The position numbers were made by a program, and so were the translations under genes. This document shows, piece after piece, positions 1 to 7,864 of a DNA stretch of 32,133 nt. The notes under the pieces were generated by a model that saw only the letters and a list, made by a program, of their open reading frames with translations, did not search any database and was not told the origin of the DNA. How positions within the stretch are numbered: the first letter of the stretch is position 1; each line of letters starts with the position of its first letter. This DNA is from Lentisphaerota bacterium (GTDB lineage Bacteria; Verrucomicrobiota; Kiritimatiellia; RFP12; UBA1067), in contig JALHET010000001.1 of assembly GCA_022839525.1 (NCBI GenBank), positions 1 to 32,133 on the forward strand, given 5' to 3'.

Positions 1-978
1 GGCGGCACAGAGGATTCGGAACACCTCGGCGAGGGTCACGGGCATGCCGCCCCGGCGCTTGCTCTCGTGCGCGGCCTCCATGAACGCGAACATCTCGATG
101 GTCTCTTCCGGCGGCACCGGAACCTCGCCCGTCTTGAAGAACTTCACGATCTCCACAAGCAGCGGCTTATAGCTTTCATACCCGCCGACAGCCTGACGCC
201 CGCCCTTCTCGGCGATAATGTCGCACCCGTAGACCGCGCCTTTGCCGCGTATGCCCCGCATGGTTCCCACACGCCCGTCTTTCCATGTCCCGACAACGAA
301 ATCCACATTCTCGAGACTGACGCGCACCACGCTCTCGCACCCCGTGCCCATCACCGTGAAGAGCGGCTCAACGCCGTGGATGCCATACCAGAAGAGATCC
401 GGATGCGTCGGTTCGAGCGAGCACGGCGAAAGCGTATCCGCGCCGATGATCCGCCCGAACTCGCCAGCCCGGGCCTTCTGGGTTTTCTGCGTGTAGCGCA
501 ACGCGGAGGCCGAGAAGACCGGCACCCCGTATTTCTTCGCCGCATCGAAAATCAGCAGCACGTCCGCCAGCGACGCGGCGATCGGCTTGTCGATGAACAC
601 GCGTTTGCCGGCTTTGAACACCTCGAGCGCCTGTTCCAGATGCCGGCGTCCGTCGTTTGTCTCAAGCAGGATCACGTCCGTCCGCTTGAGCAGGTCGGCG
701 ACGGATCCGACGATCTCGACGCCCATCTCCGTTATCTGTTTAGTATAGAGGGGATAGCGGTTCGTGCTAGTCGGGATGTCCAGGCTGCCGTAGGTGTAGG
801 CCGCCGTGACCCTGAACCCTTCGAAGAGGGGGTCGCTCTTCTCCACATTCAGCATTTTGGCGAACGCGATCGCGTGCGAGGTGTCCAGACCGATGATGCC
901 GACGCGCGTGTCCGCACCCTGCGCGGCCGCAGACAGCAGAGCCGCACCCACCCAAACCCAGAGGTTTTGCTTCTTCAT
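1..978 (-). CDS. Gfo/Idh/MocA family oxidoreductase, secreted (3' end cut by window)
   Basis: Open over 326 codons from ATG at 978 to the window edge, so the C-terminus is missing. Residues 1-21 form a Sec-type signal peptide (MKKQNLWVWVGAALLSAAAQ). A Rossmann NAD(P)-binding start follows (VGIIGLDTSHA, near residue 26), and the cofactor-side DKP motif (VFIDKPIA) replaces the family's usual EKP. The family carries out NAD(P)-dependent oxidoreduction of sugars, inositols and related polyols; the substrate cannot be read here. The start follows an AGGAACGGAAGA ribosome-binding stretch, 12 bp after the stop of the upstream oxidoreductase gene, so the two are probably co-transcribed. The Sec-like leader contrasts with the Tat leader of its neighbour. 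The family call is firm; the specificity is unknown. Confidence 0.85.
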   Translation of the reverse strand, partial: MKKQNLWVWVGAALLSAAAQGADTRVGIIGLDTSHAIAFAKMLNVEKSDPLFEGFRVTAAYTYGSLDIPTSTNRYPLYTKQITEMGVEIVGSVADLLKRTDVILLETNDGRRHLEQALEVFKAGKRVFIDKPIAASLADVLLIFDAAKKYGVPVFSASALRYTQKTQKARAGEFGRIIGADTLSPCSLEPTHPDLFWYGIHGVEPLFTVMGTGCESVVRVSLENVDFVVGTWKDGRVGTMRGIRGKGAVYGCDIIAEKGGRQAVGGYESYKPLLVEIVKFFKTGEVPVPPEETIEMFAFMEAAHESKRRGGMPVTLAEVFRILCAA

Positions 979-990
979 TCTTCCGTTCCT

Positions 991-2322
991 TTAGACGTTC
1001 GGCTCCCAGCCCTTTTCATACTCGCGCGTCCAGAACTCCTTGCCCGCGCTGCCCGCCGCAAGCTTGCCGGTCGAGGGGTCCACCTTGACGGTCTCGCCCG
1101 TGCGCAGCGCGATATTCGCGAGATGCATCAGCAGGATGCTGGTGTGTGCCTCCAGCGCGGGCGACGCGGTGTTGACATCCTTGTTCCGGATACATTCGAC
1201 CCACTTCCCGAGATGCGCCACATCGAGATCCCCGGACGGGTTGGTCAGGCTCGTCGGGTCCGACGCCACATCCTTACTGGTCCACTCGCGCACGGTTTTT
1301 CCGGCCGGGTCGAACAGCGTGCAGACGTTTTTCGGCGTGAACAGGATGGCGCCCTTTATCCCGTAAACCATGCATCCCGTGCCTGCGCCCTCATACGGGC
1401 GCGCGCTCACGGAAGAGAGCCCTTCCCAGGTGATGACCTTGCGGCCGGGGAATTCATAGGTCGCGGTCTGCGTGTCGGGCCACTCCCAGTCGTCCCCCTC
1501 GTAAAAGAGCCGCCCGCCCCCGCTGGTCACGCGCGAGGGGAAGGTGACGCCCAGCGCCCACCGCGCCACGTCCACATAGTGCGGGGCGTTGTTGCCGCAT
1601 TCACCCGTTCCCCAGTGGAAGAACCAGTGCCACAGGTAATGCACCACGTTATCCTGATAATCGCGGCGCGGCGCAGGCCCCTGCCACAGGTGCCAGTCCA
1701 GCCACTCGGGTGCGGGCACCTTGTTCCCCTTCCCGATCGGCTTGCGCTGCGCCGTGTACCAGCACCGCGCGAAACGGGGCTCGCCGATAATCCCGCCGCG
1801 GATCTCCTTCATCACGGTCTGGTAGAGCCCGGAAGACCGGCGCTGGTTGCCCATCTGGAACACCGCCCCGGTCTTGGCCTGCGCCTCGACCAGCAGCTCG
1901 CCCTCGCGCGCGTTGAACGAACAGGGTTTCTCCACGTAAATCGCCTTGCCCGCCTGCATGGTCATCAGCGCGGCGGGCGCATGCCAATGATCCGGAGCGG
2001 CGCACAGCACCCCATCGATCCCCTTGTCCTCGAGAACCCTGCGGATATCCTTCTCTTTCCGCGGCTCCTTCTGCGTGAGCTTCAGGATCTCCGCCGCCGC
2101 CTCGTCCCGCGCGCGGGCATCCACATCGCACACGGTCGCGACCTCCACGCCCGGCACTTTCGCCAAGGTCTTCATCAACGAAAACCCGCGCCCCTTCGCG
2201 TGGCACCCCATCACCGCCACCCGGACCCTGTTCGACGCCGCGCCCTGACCGAAAACCGGGACGCCCCCAGAAAAAACGGCCGAAGCCCCAACCGCCGCCT
2301 TCATGAATTCCCTACGCTTCAT
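991..2322 (-). CDS. Gfo/Idh/MocA family oxidoreductase with Tat signal
   Basis: A 443-residue protein starting at ATG 2322, chosen because AAGGAGG lies just upstream and the product then begins with a twin-arginine leader (MKRREFMKAAVGASAVFSGG). A longer open frame upstream has no such features. A Rossmann fold (VRVAVMGCHAKGRG, near residue 33), the PDHWHAP segment and the EKP motif (IYVEKPCSF) mark a Gfo/Idh/MocA dehydrogenase. The C-terminal region has the aromatic-rich segments common in PVC homologues. Export folded with bound NAD(P) is expected from the Tat leader. It is first in a two-gene unit with the downstream oxidoreductase. Substrate unknown; a sugar or polyol derived from polysaccharide is likely from family knowledge. 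Confidence 0.9.
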   Translation of the reverse strand: MKRREFMKAAVGASAVFSGGVPVFGQGAASNRVRVAVMGCHAKGRGFSLMKTLAKVPGVEVATVCDVDARARDEAAAEILKLTQKEPRKEKDIRRVLEDKGIDGVLCAAPDHWHAPAALMTMQAGKAIYVEKPCSFNAREGELLVEAQAKTGAVFQMGNQRRSSGLYQTVMKEIRGGIIGEPRFARCWYTAQRKPIGKGNKVPAPEWLDWHLWQGPAPRRDYQDNVVHYLWHWFFHWGTGECGNNAPHYVDVARWALGVTFPSRVTSGGGRLFYEGDDWEWPDTQTATYEFPGRKVITWEGLSSVSARPYEGAGTGCMVYGIKGAILFTPKNVCTLFDPAGKTVREWTSKDVASDPTSLTNPSGDLDVAHLGKWVECIRNKDVNTASPALEAHTSILLMHLANIALRTGETVKVDPSTGKLAAGSAGKEFWTREYEKGWEPNV

Positions 2323-2362
2323 CAAACGCCTCCTTGTCAAAAAATATCCCTTACTTTGATTC

Positions 2363-2391
2363 ATAATACCACTGACAGGTGTCCGGGGCAA
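2363..2391 (-). promoter_or_regulatory. Predicted sigma-70-type promoter for the oxidoreductase pair
   Basis: On the minus strand, TTGCCC (2391-2386), a 17-bp spacer and TATTAT (2368-2363) precede the gene starting at 2322. The predicted transcript start is near 2356, leaving about 34 nt of leader that contains the AAGGAGG site. Based on matches to the -35/-10 consensus only. Confidence 0.5.
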
Positions 2392-2436
2392 TTGCATCTT
2401 TGTAAACAAGCGTGCAATTTTACAGGCGGGCGCCTC

Positions 2437-2490
2437 AATGTCCAACAGCCAACAGGGCGGCTGAATATTCCCTGTTGATGATTGGACATT
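2437..2490. repeat. 20-bp imperfect inverted repeat between divergent genes
   Basis: The arms are 2437-2456 (starting AATGTCCAACAG) and 2471-2490 (ending TTGGACATT), separated by a 14-nt loop. Sixteen positions pair canonically, one is G-T and three mismatch in the middle. It sits between the divergent oxidoreductase and tlyA promoters and overlaps neither predicted core promoter. It could be an operator or a dispersed hairpin element. The wording (TCCAACAGCCAACAGG) resembles short dispersed repeats seen in PVC genomes; that comparison is from memory. Confidence 0.6.
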
Positions 2491-2561
2491 CTTTGCGGTT
2501 CCCGCTCTCAGGGGAGGGACGGGCGCCTGTCCGCCCTTGGACGTGGCGCGCGGTGTCGTGG

Positions 2562-2591
2562 TTGACAGGCGGCGCCGGTTTCCGTTATTGT
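2562..2591 (+). promoter_or_regulatory. Predicted promoter for tlyA
   Basis: A perfect TTGACA (2562-2567), an 18-bp spacer and TATTGT (2586-2591). The transcript start would be near 2598, about 50 nt before the tlyA start codon. Consensus match only. Confidence 0.5.
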
Positions 2592-2648
2592 CGCGAAAAA
2601 CGGTTGGCCCTGACGCCCGTTTCGCGGACAGGCTGTGCTGGAGGACGG

Positions 2649-3380
2649 ATGAAAGACCGGTTGGACACACTGTTGGTGAAGGCGGGGCTGGCGGAAAGCA
2701 AAGAGCTGGCGCAGCGCCTGATCCTGGCGGGTGAGGTGCGCGTGGCGGGACAGGTGGCGACCAAGGCCGGACACAAGTATCCCGGCGACGCGCCGCTGGA
2801 GGTGGCCGCCCGGCCGCGTTTCGTGAGCCGCGGCGGCGACAAGCTGGAAGGCGCGTTCGCGGCCTTCCCGTCGTTCGCCGTGTCCGGCAAAGTCTGCCTC
2901 GACGTGGGGGCTTCGACGGGCGGGTTCACCGATTGCCTCCTGCAGCACGGCGCGGCCCGCGTGATCGCGGTGGACGTGGGCAAGGGGCAGTTGCACTGGA
3001 AGCTGCGGCAGGATCCGCGCGTGCATGTCATGGAAGCCTTCAATGCCCGGTACCTGCGCCTCTCCGACCTGCCGGAACAGCCGCAAAGAGGCGTGGCCGA
3101 CGTTTCGTTCATCTCCCTGAAACTGATCCTGCCGCCCATGTCCGACGTGTTGCCGCCCGGCGGGGAGATCGTCTCGCTCATCAAGCCGCAGTTCGAGGCG
3201 GGACGCGGGAACGTGCCGGGCGGCGTGGTGCGCGACCCGGCCGTGCGCGAGGCGGTCGTCGAGGAGATCCGGGCGTTCGGCACCGGCACGCTCGGTCTCG
3301 CGTGGCTCGGCTGTGTGGCGTCGCCGCTCAAGGGGCCCGATGGCAATATCGAGTTCCTTGCCTGGTGGCGCAAAGGGTGA
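2649..3380 (+). CDS. tlyA: TlyA family rRNA 2'-O-methyltransferase
   Basis: A 243-residue protein from ATG 2649 preceded by GGAGG; a longer upstream frame lacks conserved sequence. An N-terminal S4 RNA-binding domain (residues 1-60, starting MKDRLDTLLVKAGLAESKE) is followed by an FtsJ/RrmJ-type SAM methyltransferase fold. Visible motifs are SRGGDKLEGA, the SAM loop CLDVGASTGGFTDCLL, then VIAVDVGKGQL and the late motif SLIKPQFEAGRG. Family members 2'-O-methylate cytidines in 16S and 23S rRNA and were historically called hemolysins. Length is typical. It is followed 78 bp later by nadK, a pairing seen in many bacteria, although nadK appears to have its own promoter. Confidence 0.93.
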   Translation: MKDRLDTLLVKAGLAESKELAQRLILAGEVRVAGQVATKAGHKYPGDAPLEVAARPRFVSRGGDKLEGAFAAFPSFAVSGKVCLDVGASTGGFTDCLLQHGAARVIAVDVGKGQLHWKLRQDPRVHVMEAFNARYLRLSDLPEQPQRGVADVSFISLKLILPPMSDVLPPGGEIVSLIKPQFEAGRGNVPGGVVRDPAVREAVVEEIRAFGTGTLGLAWLGCVASPLKGPDGNIEFLAWWRKG

Positions 3381-3398
3381 GGATCGGGATTTTCCCGC

Positions 3399-3428
3399 TT
3401 GTCCGCGTCCCCCATCTGGGCGTATAGT
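3399..3428 (+). promoter_or_regulatory. Predicted promoter for nadK
   Basis: TTGTCC (3399-3404), an 18-bp spacer and TATAGT (3423-3428, five of six consensus positions), lying just after the tlyA stop. It predicts a 24-nt leader before the start codon at 3459. Confidence 0.5.
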
Positions 3429-3458
3429 GGTTTCCGGCAAACTGGGACTGTAAGCGAA

Positions 3459-4319
3459 ATGAAAACTATCGGACTGATTGCGAATTTCGAGAAACCCAAC
3501 GCGGGCGAGGCGATCAGGCGTGTGACGTCTCTGGCGACCGGCATGGGCTTCACGGTTCTGGCCGAGGCGCGCGCGGCGGCGTTCTGCCCACCGGATCGCT
3601 GCTGCGAGGTGGACGCCTTTCCCGAAAAAGGCGTCGAGGCGGTGGTGGTCCTCGGCGGCGACGGCACAATGCTGGACGCGTCCCACCGCTTGACGGGACA
3701 GCACCTGCCGATGATGGGGCTCAACATCGGCTCGCTGGGTTACCTGACCAGCGTCGAGGAACACCAGTTCGGCGACGCGCTGCAACAACTGCGGGAGGAC
3801 CGTTACGAGGTGAGCCTGCGCTCGGCGCTGGCCATCCGCGTGTCGCATGAGACGGGCGCAACCGTCTGCCTGCCGGACGCGCTGAACGACGCGGTGGTCA
3901 ACCGCGGCGCGTCGGGGTACGTGATGGAACTCGAACTTTCCCTCGACGACAAGCCGGTGTCGCGCTTCCTGTGCGACGGCATCATTGTCGCCACCCCCAC
4001 AGGCAGCACGGCCTACTCGCTCTCGGCCGGCGGCCCCATCCTGCTGCCGGACGCGCAGACCCTGGTCATCAGCCTCATCTGCCCCCATACCCTGACCTCG
4101 CGCCCCCTGGTGATCCGCGACACGATGCGCATCGCCGTGCGCGTGATCGCAGGCGACGTGCCGATGCTCGTCACCTCAGACGGCCGCGACAACGAGCCGC
4201 TCCAACTCGGCGACCGCGTGGAGATCGCGCGCAGCAGCCACAGCGTTCCGGTGATCGAACTGCACGGCTACAACCCTTGCGACGTGCTCCGCCGGAAACT
4301 GGGCTGGGGCGGCCGGTGA
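3459..4319 (+). CDS. nadK: NAD kinase
   Basis: A 286-residue cytoplasmic enzyme phosphorylating NAD to NADP. The start is placed at ATG 3459 (MKTIGLIANFEKPNAG), where homology begins; an in-frame start 60 bp upstream would place the predicted promoter inside the gene. Diagnostic motifs are VVLGGDGTMLDA (GGDGT, near residue 68), NIGSLGYLTS and TPTGSTAYSLSAGGPI. The conserved Asn-Glu pair is Asn-Asp here (ALNDAVVNRG), a conservative change at a nucleotide-binding site. Length and motif order match bacterial NadK. The stop is 20 bp before the predicted leu leader promoter. Confidence 0.95.
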   Translation: MKTIGLIANFEKPNAGEAIRRVTSLATGMGFTVLAEARAAAFCPPDRCCEVDAFPEKGVEAVVVLGGDGTMLDASHRLTGQHLPMMGLNIGSLGYLTSVEEHQFGDALQQLREDRYEVSLRSALAIRVSHETGATVCLPDALNDAVVNRGASGYVMELELSLDDKPVSRFLCDGIIVATPTGSTAYSLSAGGPILLPDAQTLVISLICPHTLTSRPLVIRDTMRIAVRVIAGDVPMLVTSDGRDNEPLQLGDRVEIARSSHSVPVIELHGYNPCDVLRRKLGWGGR

Positions 4320-4339
4320 TTTTTTCCCAGAAAACACGC

Positions 4340-4369
4340 TTGCCAGCGGCGGCGGGATTATGAAATACT
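4340..4369 (+). promoter_or_regulatory. Predicted promoter of the leu leader/leuA transcript
   Basis: TTGCCA (4340-4345, five of six), an 18-bp spacer and AATACT (4364-4369, four of six). The predicted transcript start, 7-9 nt past the -10 element, falls on or next to the leader ATG at 4378, so the leader peptide would be read from an essentially leaderless mRNA. No Shine-Dalgarno lies before that ATG, which fits. Confidence 0.5.
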
Positions 4370-4377
4370 CGTGTCCA

Positions 4378-4458
4378 ATGAACCGCGTTTCTATAGCGTT
4401 TAACCTTCGACTTACCGGCTTGTGGCTGTTGAGCGGCCACGGGAGCTTTGCCGTGTAG
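4378..4458 (+). CDS. leuL: Leucine-rich leader peptide of leuA attenuator
   Basis: A 26-codon ORF from ATG 4378 to TAG 4456, 174 nt ahead of leuA. It starts MNRVSIAFN, then runs LRLTGLWLL (residues 10-18), placing five leucine codons within nine (CTT, CTT, TTG, CTG, TTG), and ends SGHGSFAV. A run of leucines just before a terminator hairpin and a leucine-biosynthesis gene is the signature of a Leu attenuation leader. CTT and TTG look rare against the CTG/CTC usage of neighbouring genes, which would sharpen stalling. Its function would be regulatory: ribosome stalling when charged tRNA-Leu is scarce. The call rests on codon content, position and mutually exclusive downstream structures, not on similarity. 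Confidence 0.75.
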   Translation: MNRVSIAFNLRLTGLWLLSGHGSFAV

Positions 4459-4532
4459 TGGTTTGAAGGACAGGCGCGAAGTCGAAACTCCCGTGGAAAA
4501 TCGCAAAAGATTCCGCGGGAGTTTTTGTTTTT
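4422..4532 (+). terminator. Leu attenuator: alternative hairpins and intrinsic terminator
   Basis: Segments read like a classical attenuator. GTGGC (4422-4426) pairs with GCCAC (4436-4440) inside the leader ORF. CCACGGGAG (4437-4445) pairs perfectly with CTCCCGTGG (4488-4496), forming an antiterminator. That second segment lies within 4487-4498, which pairs over 12 bp (one G-U) with 4511-4522, followed by a T-rich tail at 4522-4532 (TTTTTGTTTTT), forming the terminator. A ribosome stalled on the Leu codons would open the first hairpin, free 4437-4445 and favour read-through. A ribosome reaching the stop codon at 4456 would cover it and allow termination. leuA starts 100 nt beyond the terminator. 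Confidence 0.75.
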
Positions 4533-4631
4533 CGGAATCGTTGCGGGTGGCCTGCGGGCGGACAGACGTGAAAGGCGGAGAGGAACAGAAAACCGCTGCC
4601 CACACCGGGCGGCAAAAAAGAGGGAACAGCC

Positions 4632-6173
4632 ATGAGCGATAAACAGAACATGCGGCGCATCTATGTGTTCGACACCACCCTGCGCGACGGCGAGCAGTCA
4701 CCGGGCTGCACCATGAACCTGCGCGACAAACTGCTGGTGGCGGAGCACCTCGAAGAGCTGCGCGTCGACGTCATCGAGGGCGGTTTCGCGATTGCCTCTT
4801 CCGGCGATTTAGAGTCGGTCAAAGCGATTGCGGGCGTGGTCAAGAACGCCGCCGTGGCCAGCCTCTGCCGGGCGCTTCCCAAAGACATCGACTGCGCGTG
4901 GGAGGCGGTGCGCGGCGCCAGGCACCCGCGGATCCACACCTTTATCGCGACCTCGCCGATCCATATGGAGTGCAAGCTCAAAATGACGCCGGACGAGGTC
5001 TTCAACCAGGCCGTCGCCATGGTGAAGTACGCGCGGAACCTCTGCGGGGACGTGGAGTTCTCGCTGGAGGACTGCTCGCGCAGCGAGCGGCCTTTCATCT
5101 ACCGCATCATCGAAGGCGTGATCGCCGCCGGCGCGCGCACCGTCAACATCCCCGATACGGTCGGCTACGCGGTGCCCGAACAGTTCGGCCAACTGATCAC
5201 GGACATCCGCGCCAACGTCCCGAACATCGGCCAGGCACGCCTGTCTGTGCACTGCCACAACGATCTGGGGCTGGCGGTCGCCAACTCGCTGGCGGCGGTC
5301 CGGGCCGGCGCCGATCAGGTGGAATGCACGGTCAACGGAATCGGCGAGCGCGCGGGCAACACGTCTCTGGAAGAGGTCGTCATGGCGCTGCACACCCGGC
5401 GCGAGTTCTACCGGGCGGACACCGGCATCGACACCACCAAGATCTACTCGACCAGCCGCTGCGTCGTCAACGTCACGGGCAGCAAGGTGCAGGCCAACAA
5501 GGCGATCGTGGGCGAGAACGCCTTCGCGCATGAGGCGGGCATCCACCAGCACGGCGTGATGGCCAACCCGCTGACCTACGAGATCATGACCCCCGAATCG
5601 ATCGGCCTGCCGCGCAACAAGATGGTCCTGGGCAAACACTCGGGGCGTCACGCCTTCGAGAGCCGCCTGCAGGAACTGGGCTTCCGACTCGAAGCCGAGC
5701 GCGTGACCGAACTCTTCGCCAAATTCAAGGATCTGGCCGACCGTAAGAAAACGGTGGGGGACGCCGACATCGAAGCGCTGGCGCATGACGTGCAGACGAT
5801 GGTGACCGAACACGTGAAGCTCGACCGCTTCAACGTGACGGCCAGCAACGTCGTCACGCCGGTGAGCACGATCCGCCTGAACCGCGACGGGAAACTGATC
5901 GAGCAGGTGGCGGCCAGCGACGGCCCGATCAACGCCTCGTTCAAGGCGATCAGCCAGCTCCTCGGCGTGAAGGTGCAACTGGAGACTTTCCAGTTGACCG
6001 CCATCACGGGGGGCGCGGACGCGCAGTGCGAAGCCACGGTGCGCGTGAGGGACGGCGCGCGCGTGTGCCATGGGCGCGGCATCTCGACCGACGTGATCGA
6101 AGCCAGCATCCTGGCTTACCTGCAGGCACTGAACGTGCTGCTGGAGGAGGACGGGGTAAAGCCCTCGAAATGA
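4632..6173 (+). CDS. leuA: 2-isopropylmalate synthase
   Basis: A 513-residue cytoplasmic enzyme condensing acetyl-CoA with 2-oxoisovalerate, the first committed step of leucine biosynthesis. The catalytic TIM barrel opens with FDTTLRDGEQSPG (residues 13-25). It carries the metal-binding HCHNDLGLAVAN segment near residue 205, then CTVNGIGERAGN. HEAGIHQHG and GKHSGRHAF mark the linker subdomain. The C-terminal part (from about residue 395) is the LeuA dimerisation/allosteric domain that binds leucine, so feedback inhibition is likely in addition to attenuation. The length fits the roughly 510-residue bacterial class. The start follows AGAGGG by about 8 nt. No other leu genes follow in this window. 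Confidence 0.97.
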   Translation: MSDKQNMRRIYVFDTTLRDGEQSPGCTMNLRDKLLVAEHLEELRVDVIEGGFAIASSGDLESVKAIAGVVKNAAVASLCRALPKDIDCAWEAVRGARHPRIHTFIATSPIHMECKLKMTPDEVFNQAVAMVKYARNLCGDVEFSLEDCSRSERPFIYRIIEGVIAAGARTVNIPDTVGYAVPEQFGQLITDIRANVPNIGQARLSVHCHNDLGLAVANSLAAVRAGADQVECTVNGIGERAGNTSLEEVVMALHTRREFYRADTGIDTTKIYSTSRCVVNVTGSKVQANKAIVGENAFAHEAGIHQHGVMANPLTYEIMTPESIGLPRNKMVLGKHSGRHAFESRLQELGFRLEAERVTELFAKFKDLADRKKTVGDADIEALAHDVQTMVTEHVKLDRFNVTASNVVTPVSTIRLNRDGKLIEQVAASDGPINASFKAISQLLGVKVQLETFQLTAITGGADAQCEATVRVRDGARVCHGRGISTDVIEASILAYLQALNVLLEEDGVKPSK

Positions 6174-6239
6174 CCGGCTCCGGGCCGATTGCGGAAATGT
6201 AATCGCGGCGTAATATGGGGGTAATCCCCTCCTGCTAAC

Positions 6240-6289
6240 GTATGGCCATATTTCTTGAGGCAGAGCGGCTTCAAGGGGTATGGCCATAC
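6240..6289 (+). repeat. 22-bp hairpin element downstream of leuA (paired TATGGCCATA palindromes)
   Basis: GTATGGCCATA (6240-6250) pairs with TATGGCCATAC (6279-6289). Then TTT (6251-6253) faces GGG (6276-6278), and CTTGAGGC (6254-6261) faces GCTTCAAG (6268-6275), with hexaloop AGAGCG. On the plus-strand RNA this makes a continuous 22-bp stem whose only non-Watson-Crick pairs are four U-G; on the minus strand those positions mismatch. Each outer arm is also a perfect 10-bp palindrome. It starts 66 bp after the leuA stop and has no U tract. The rest of 6174-6438 holds a 7-bp hairpin (6328-6346, arms AGGGCGC/GCGCCCT) and the promoter of the next gene. Confidence 0.7.
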
Positions 6290-6401
6290 GCGTCATGCGG
6301 TGTGTATCGACGCGCTGTGGAAAGAGAAGGGCGCTGGAGGCGCCCTAACCCCTGCTGCCCGTGTTTCGCAAACGCTTCACGTACCCGTCTTGAACACAGG
6401 C

Positions 6402-6430
6402 TTGTCGTCGTCGGGCAGAGTCGTTAAACT
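6402..6430 (+). promoter_or_regulatory. Predicted promoter giving a near-leaderless mRNA
   Basis: TTGTCG (6402-6407), a 17-bp spacer and TAAACT (6425-6430), then only 8 nt before the ATG at 6439. No Shine-Dalgarno lies in that gap. The geometry is the same as at the leu leader (8 nt between -10 and ATG). Confidence 0.45.
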
Positions 6431-6438
6431 GGTGCCTT

Positions 6439-6738
6439 ATGGGTCTTTTAGAAGTCAACCGTTTCGGACGCCTGCCGGAAACCGTTTCCGGGCGGGAAGC
6501 GGTTTATCCCGCCGAGTTCCATTTCCGCATCCTGACTGAGGCGGAGTCTGCCGCCGAAGCGGCGTTGGGTGCTGCGCTCGCGCCGTACCGCGTCACAGTG
6601 CCGCTGGCCTTTTCCCGGGGCTCGTCCGGAGGGCGCTACCGCGCCTACAGCGTATCCGTCCAGATCGTGAGCCGGGAAGAGCTGCAGGCGTTGGAGGCGG
6701 CGGTAAAACGGGTGCCGGGCGTGCGCATGGTGCTTTAG
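6439..6738 (+). CDS. DUF493 (YbeD-like) family protein
   Basis: A 99-residue soluble protein. The central FHFRILTEAE and the C-terminal half (GGRYRAYSVSVQIVSREEL...VPGVRMVL) match the YbeD/DUF493 pattern, a small ACT-like alpha/beta fold whose E. coli member also ends in VRMVL. The molecular role of this family is not settled; an ACT-like ligand or partner-binding role is usual speculation. It is the first gene of a tight rightward run: the ABC ATPase starts 7 bp after its stop. The start codon lies 8 nt after a predicted -10 box, without a Shine-Dalgarno. Confidence 0.75.
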   Translation: MGLLEVNRFGRLPETVSGREAVYPAEFHFRILTEAESAAEAALGAALAPYRVTVPLAFSRGSSGGRYRAYSVSVQIVSREELQALEAAVKRVPGVRMVL

Positions 6739-6745
6739 GGGCGAT

Positions 6746-7852
<1,107 letters not shown>

Positions 7853-7864
7853 AGGGGAAGCGGA

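Noticed and set aside
67..2478. 803-codon open frame on the plus strand
   Set aside because: It lies antisense to two clear oxidoreductase genes, is rich in Arg/His/Pro and has no domain; it is a high-GC shadow frame.
2508..4088. 526-codon open frame on the minus strand
   Set aside because: Antisense to tlyA and nadK, both with diagnostic motifs.
6328..6346. 7-bp hairpin (AGGGCGC/GCGCCCT) as a terminator
   Set aside because: No U tract follows on either strand.
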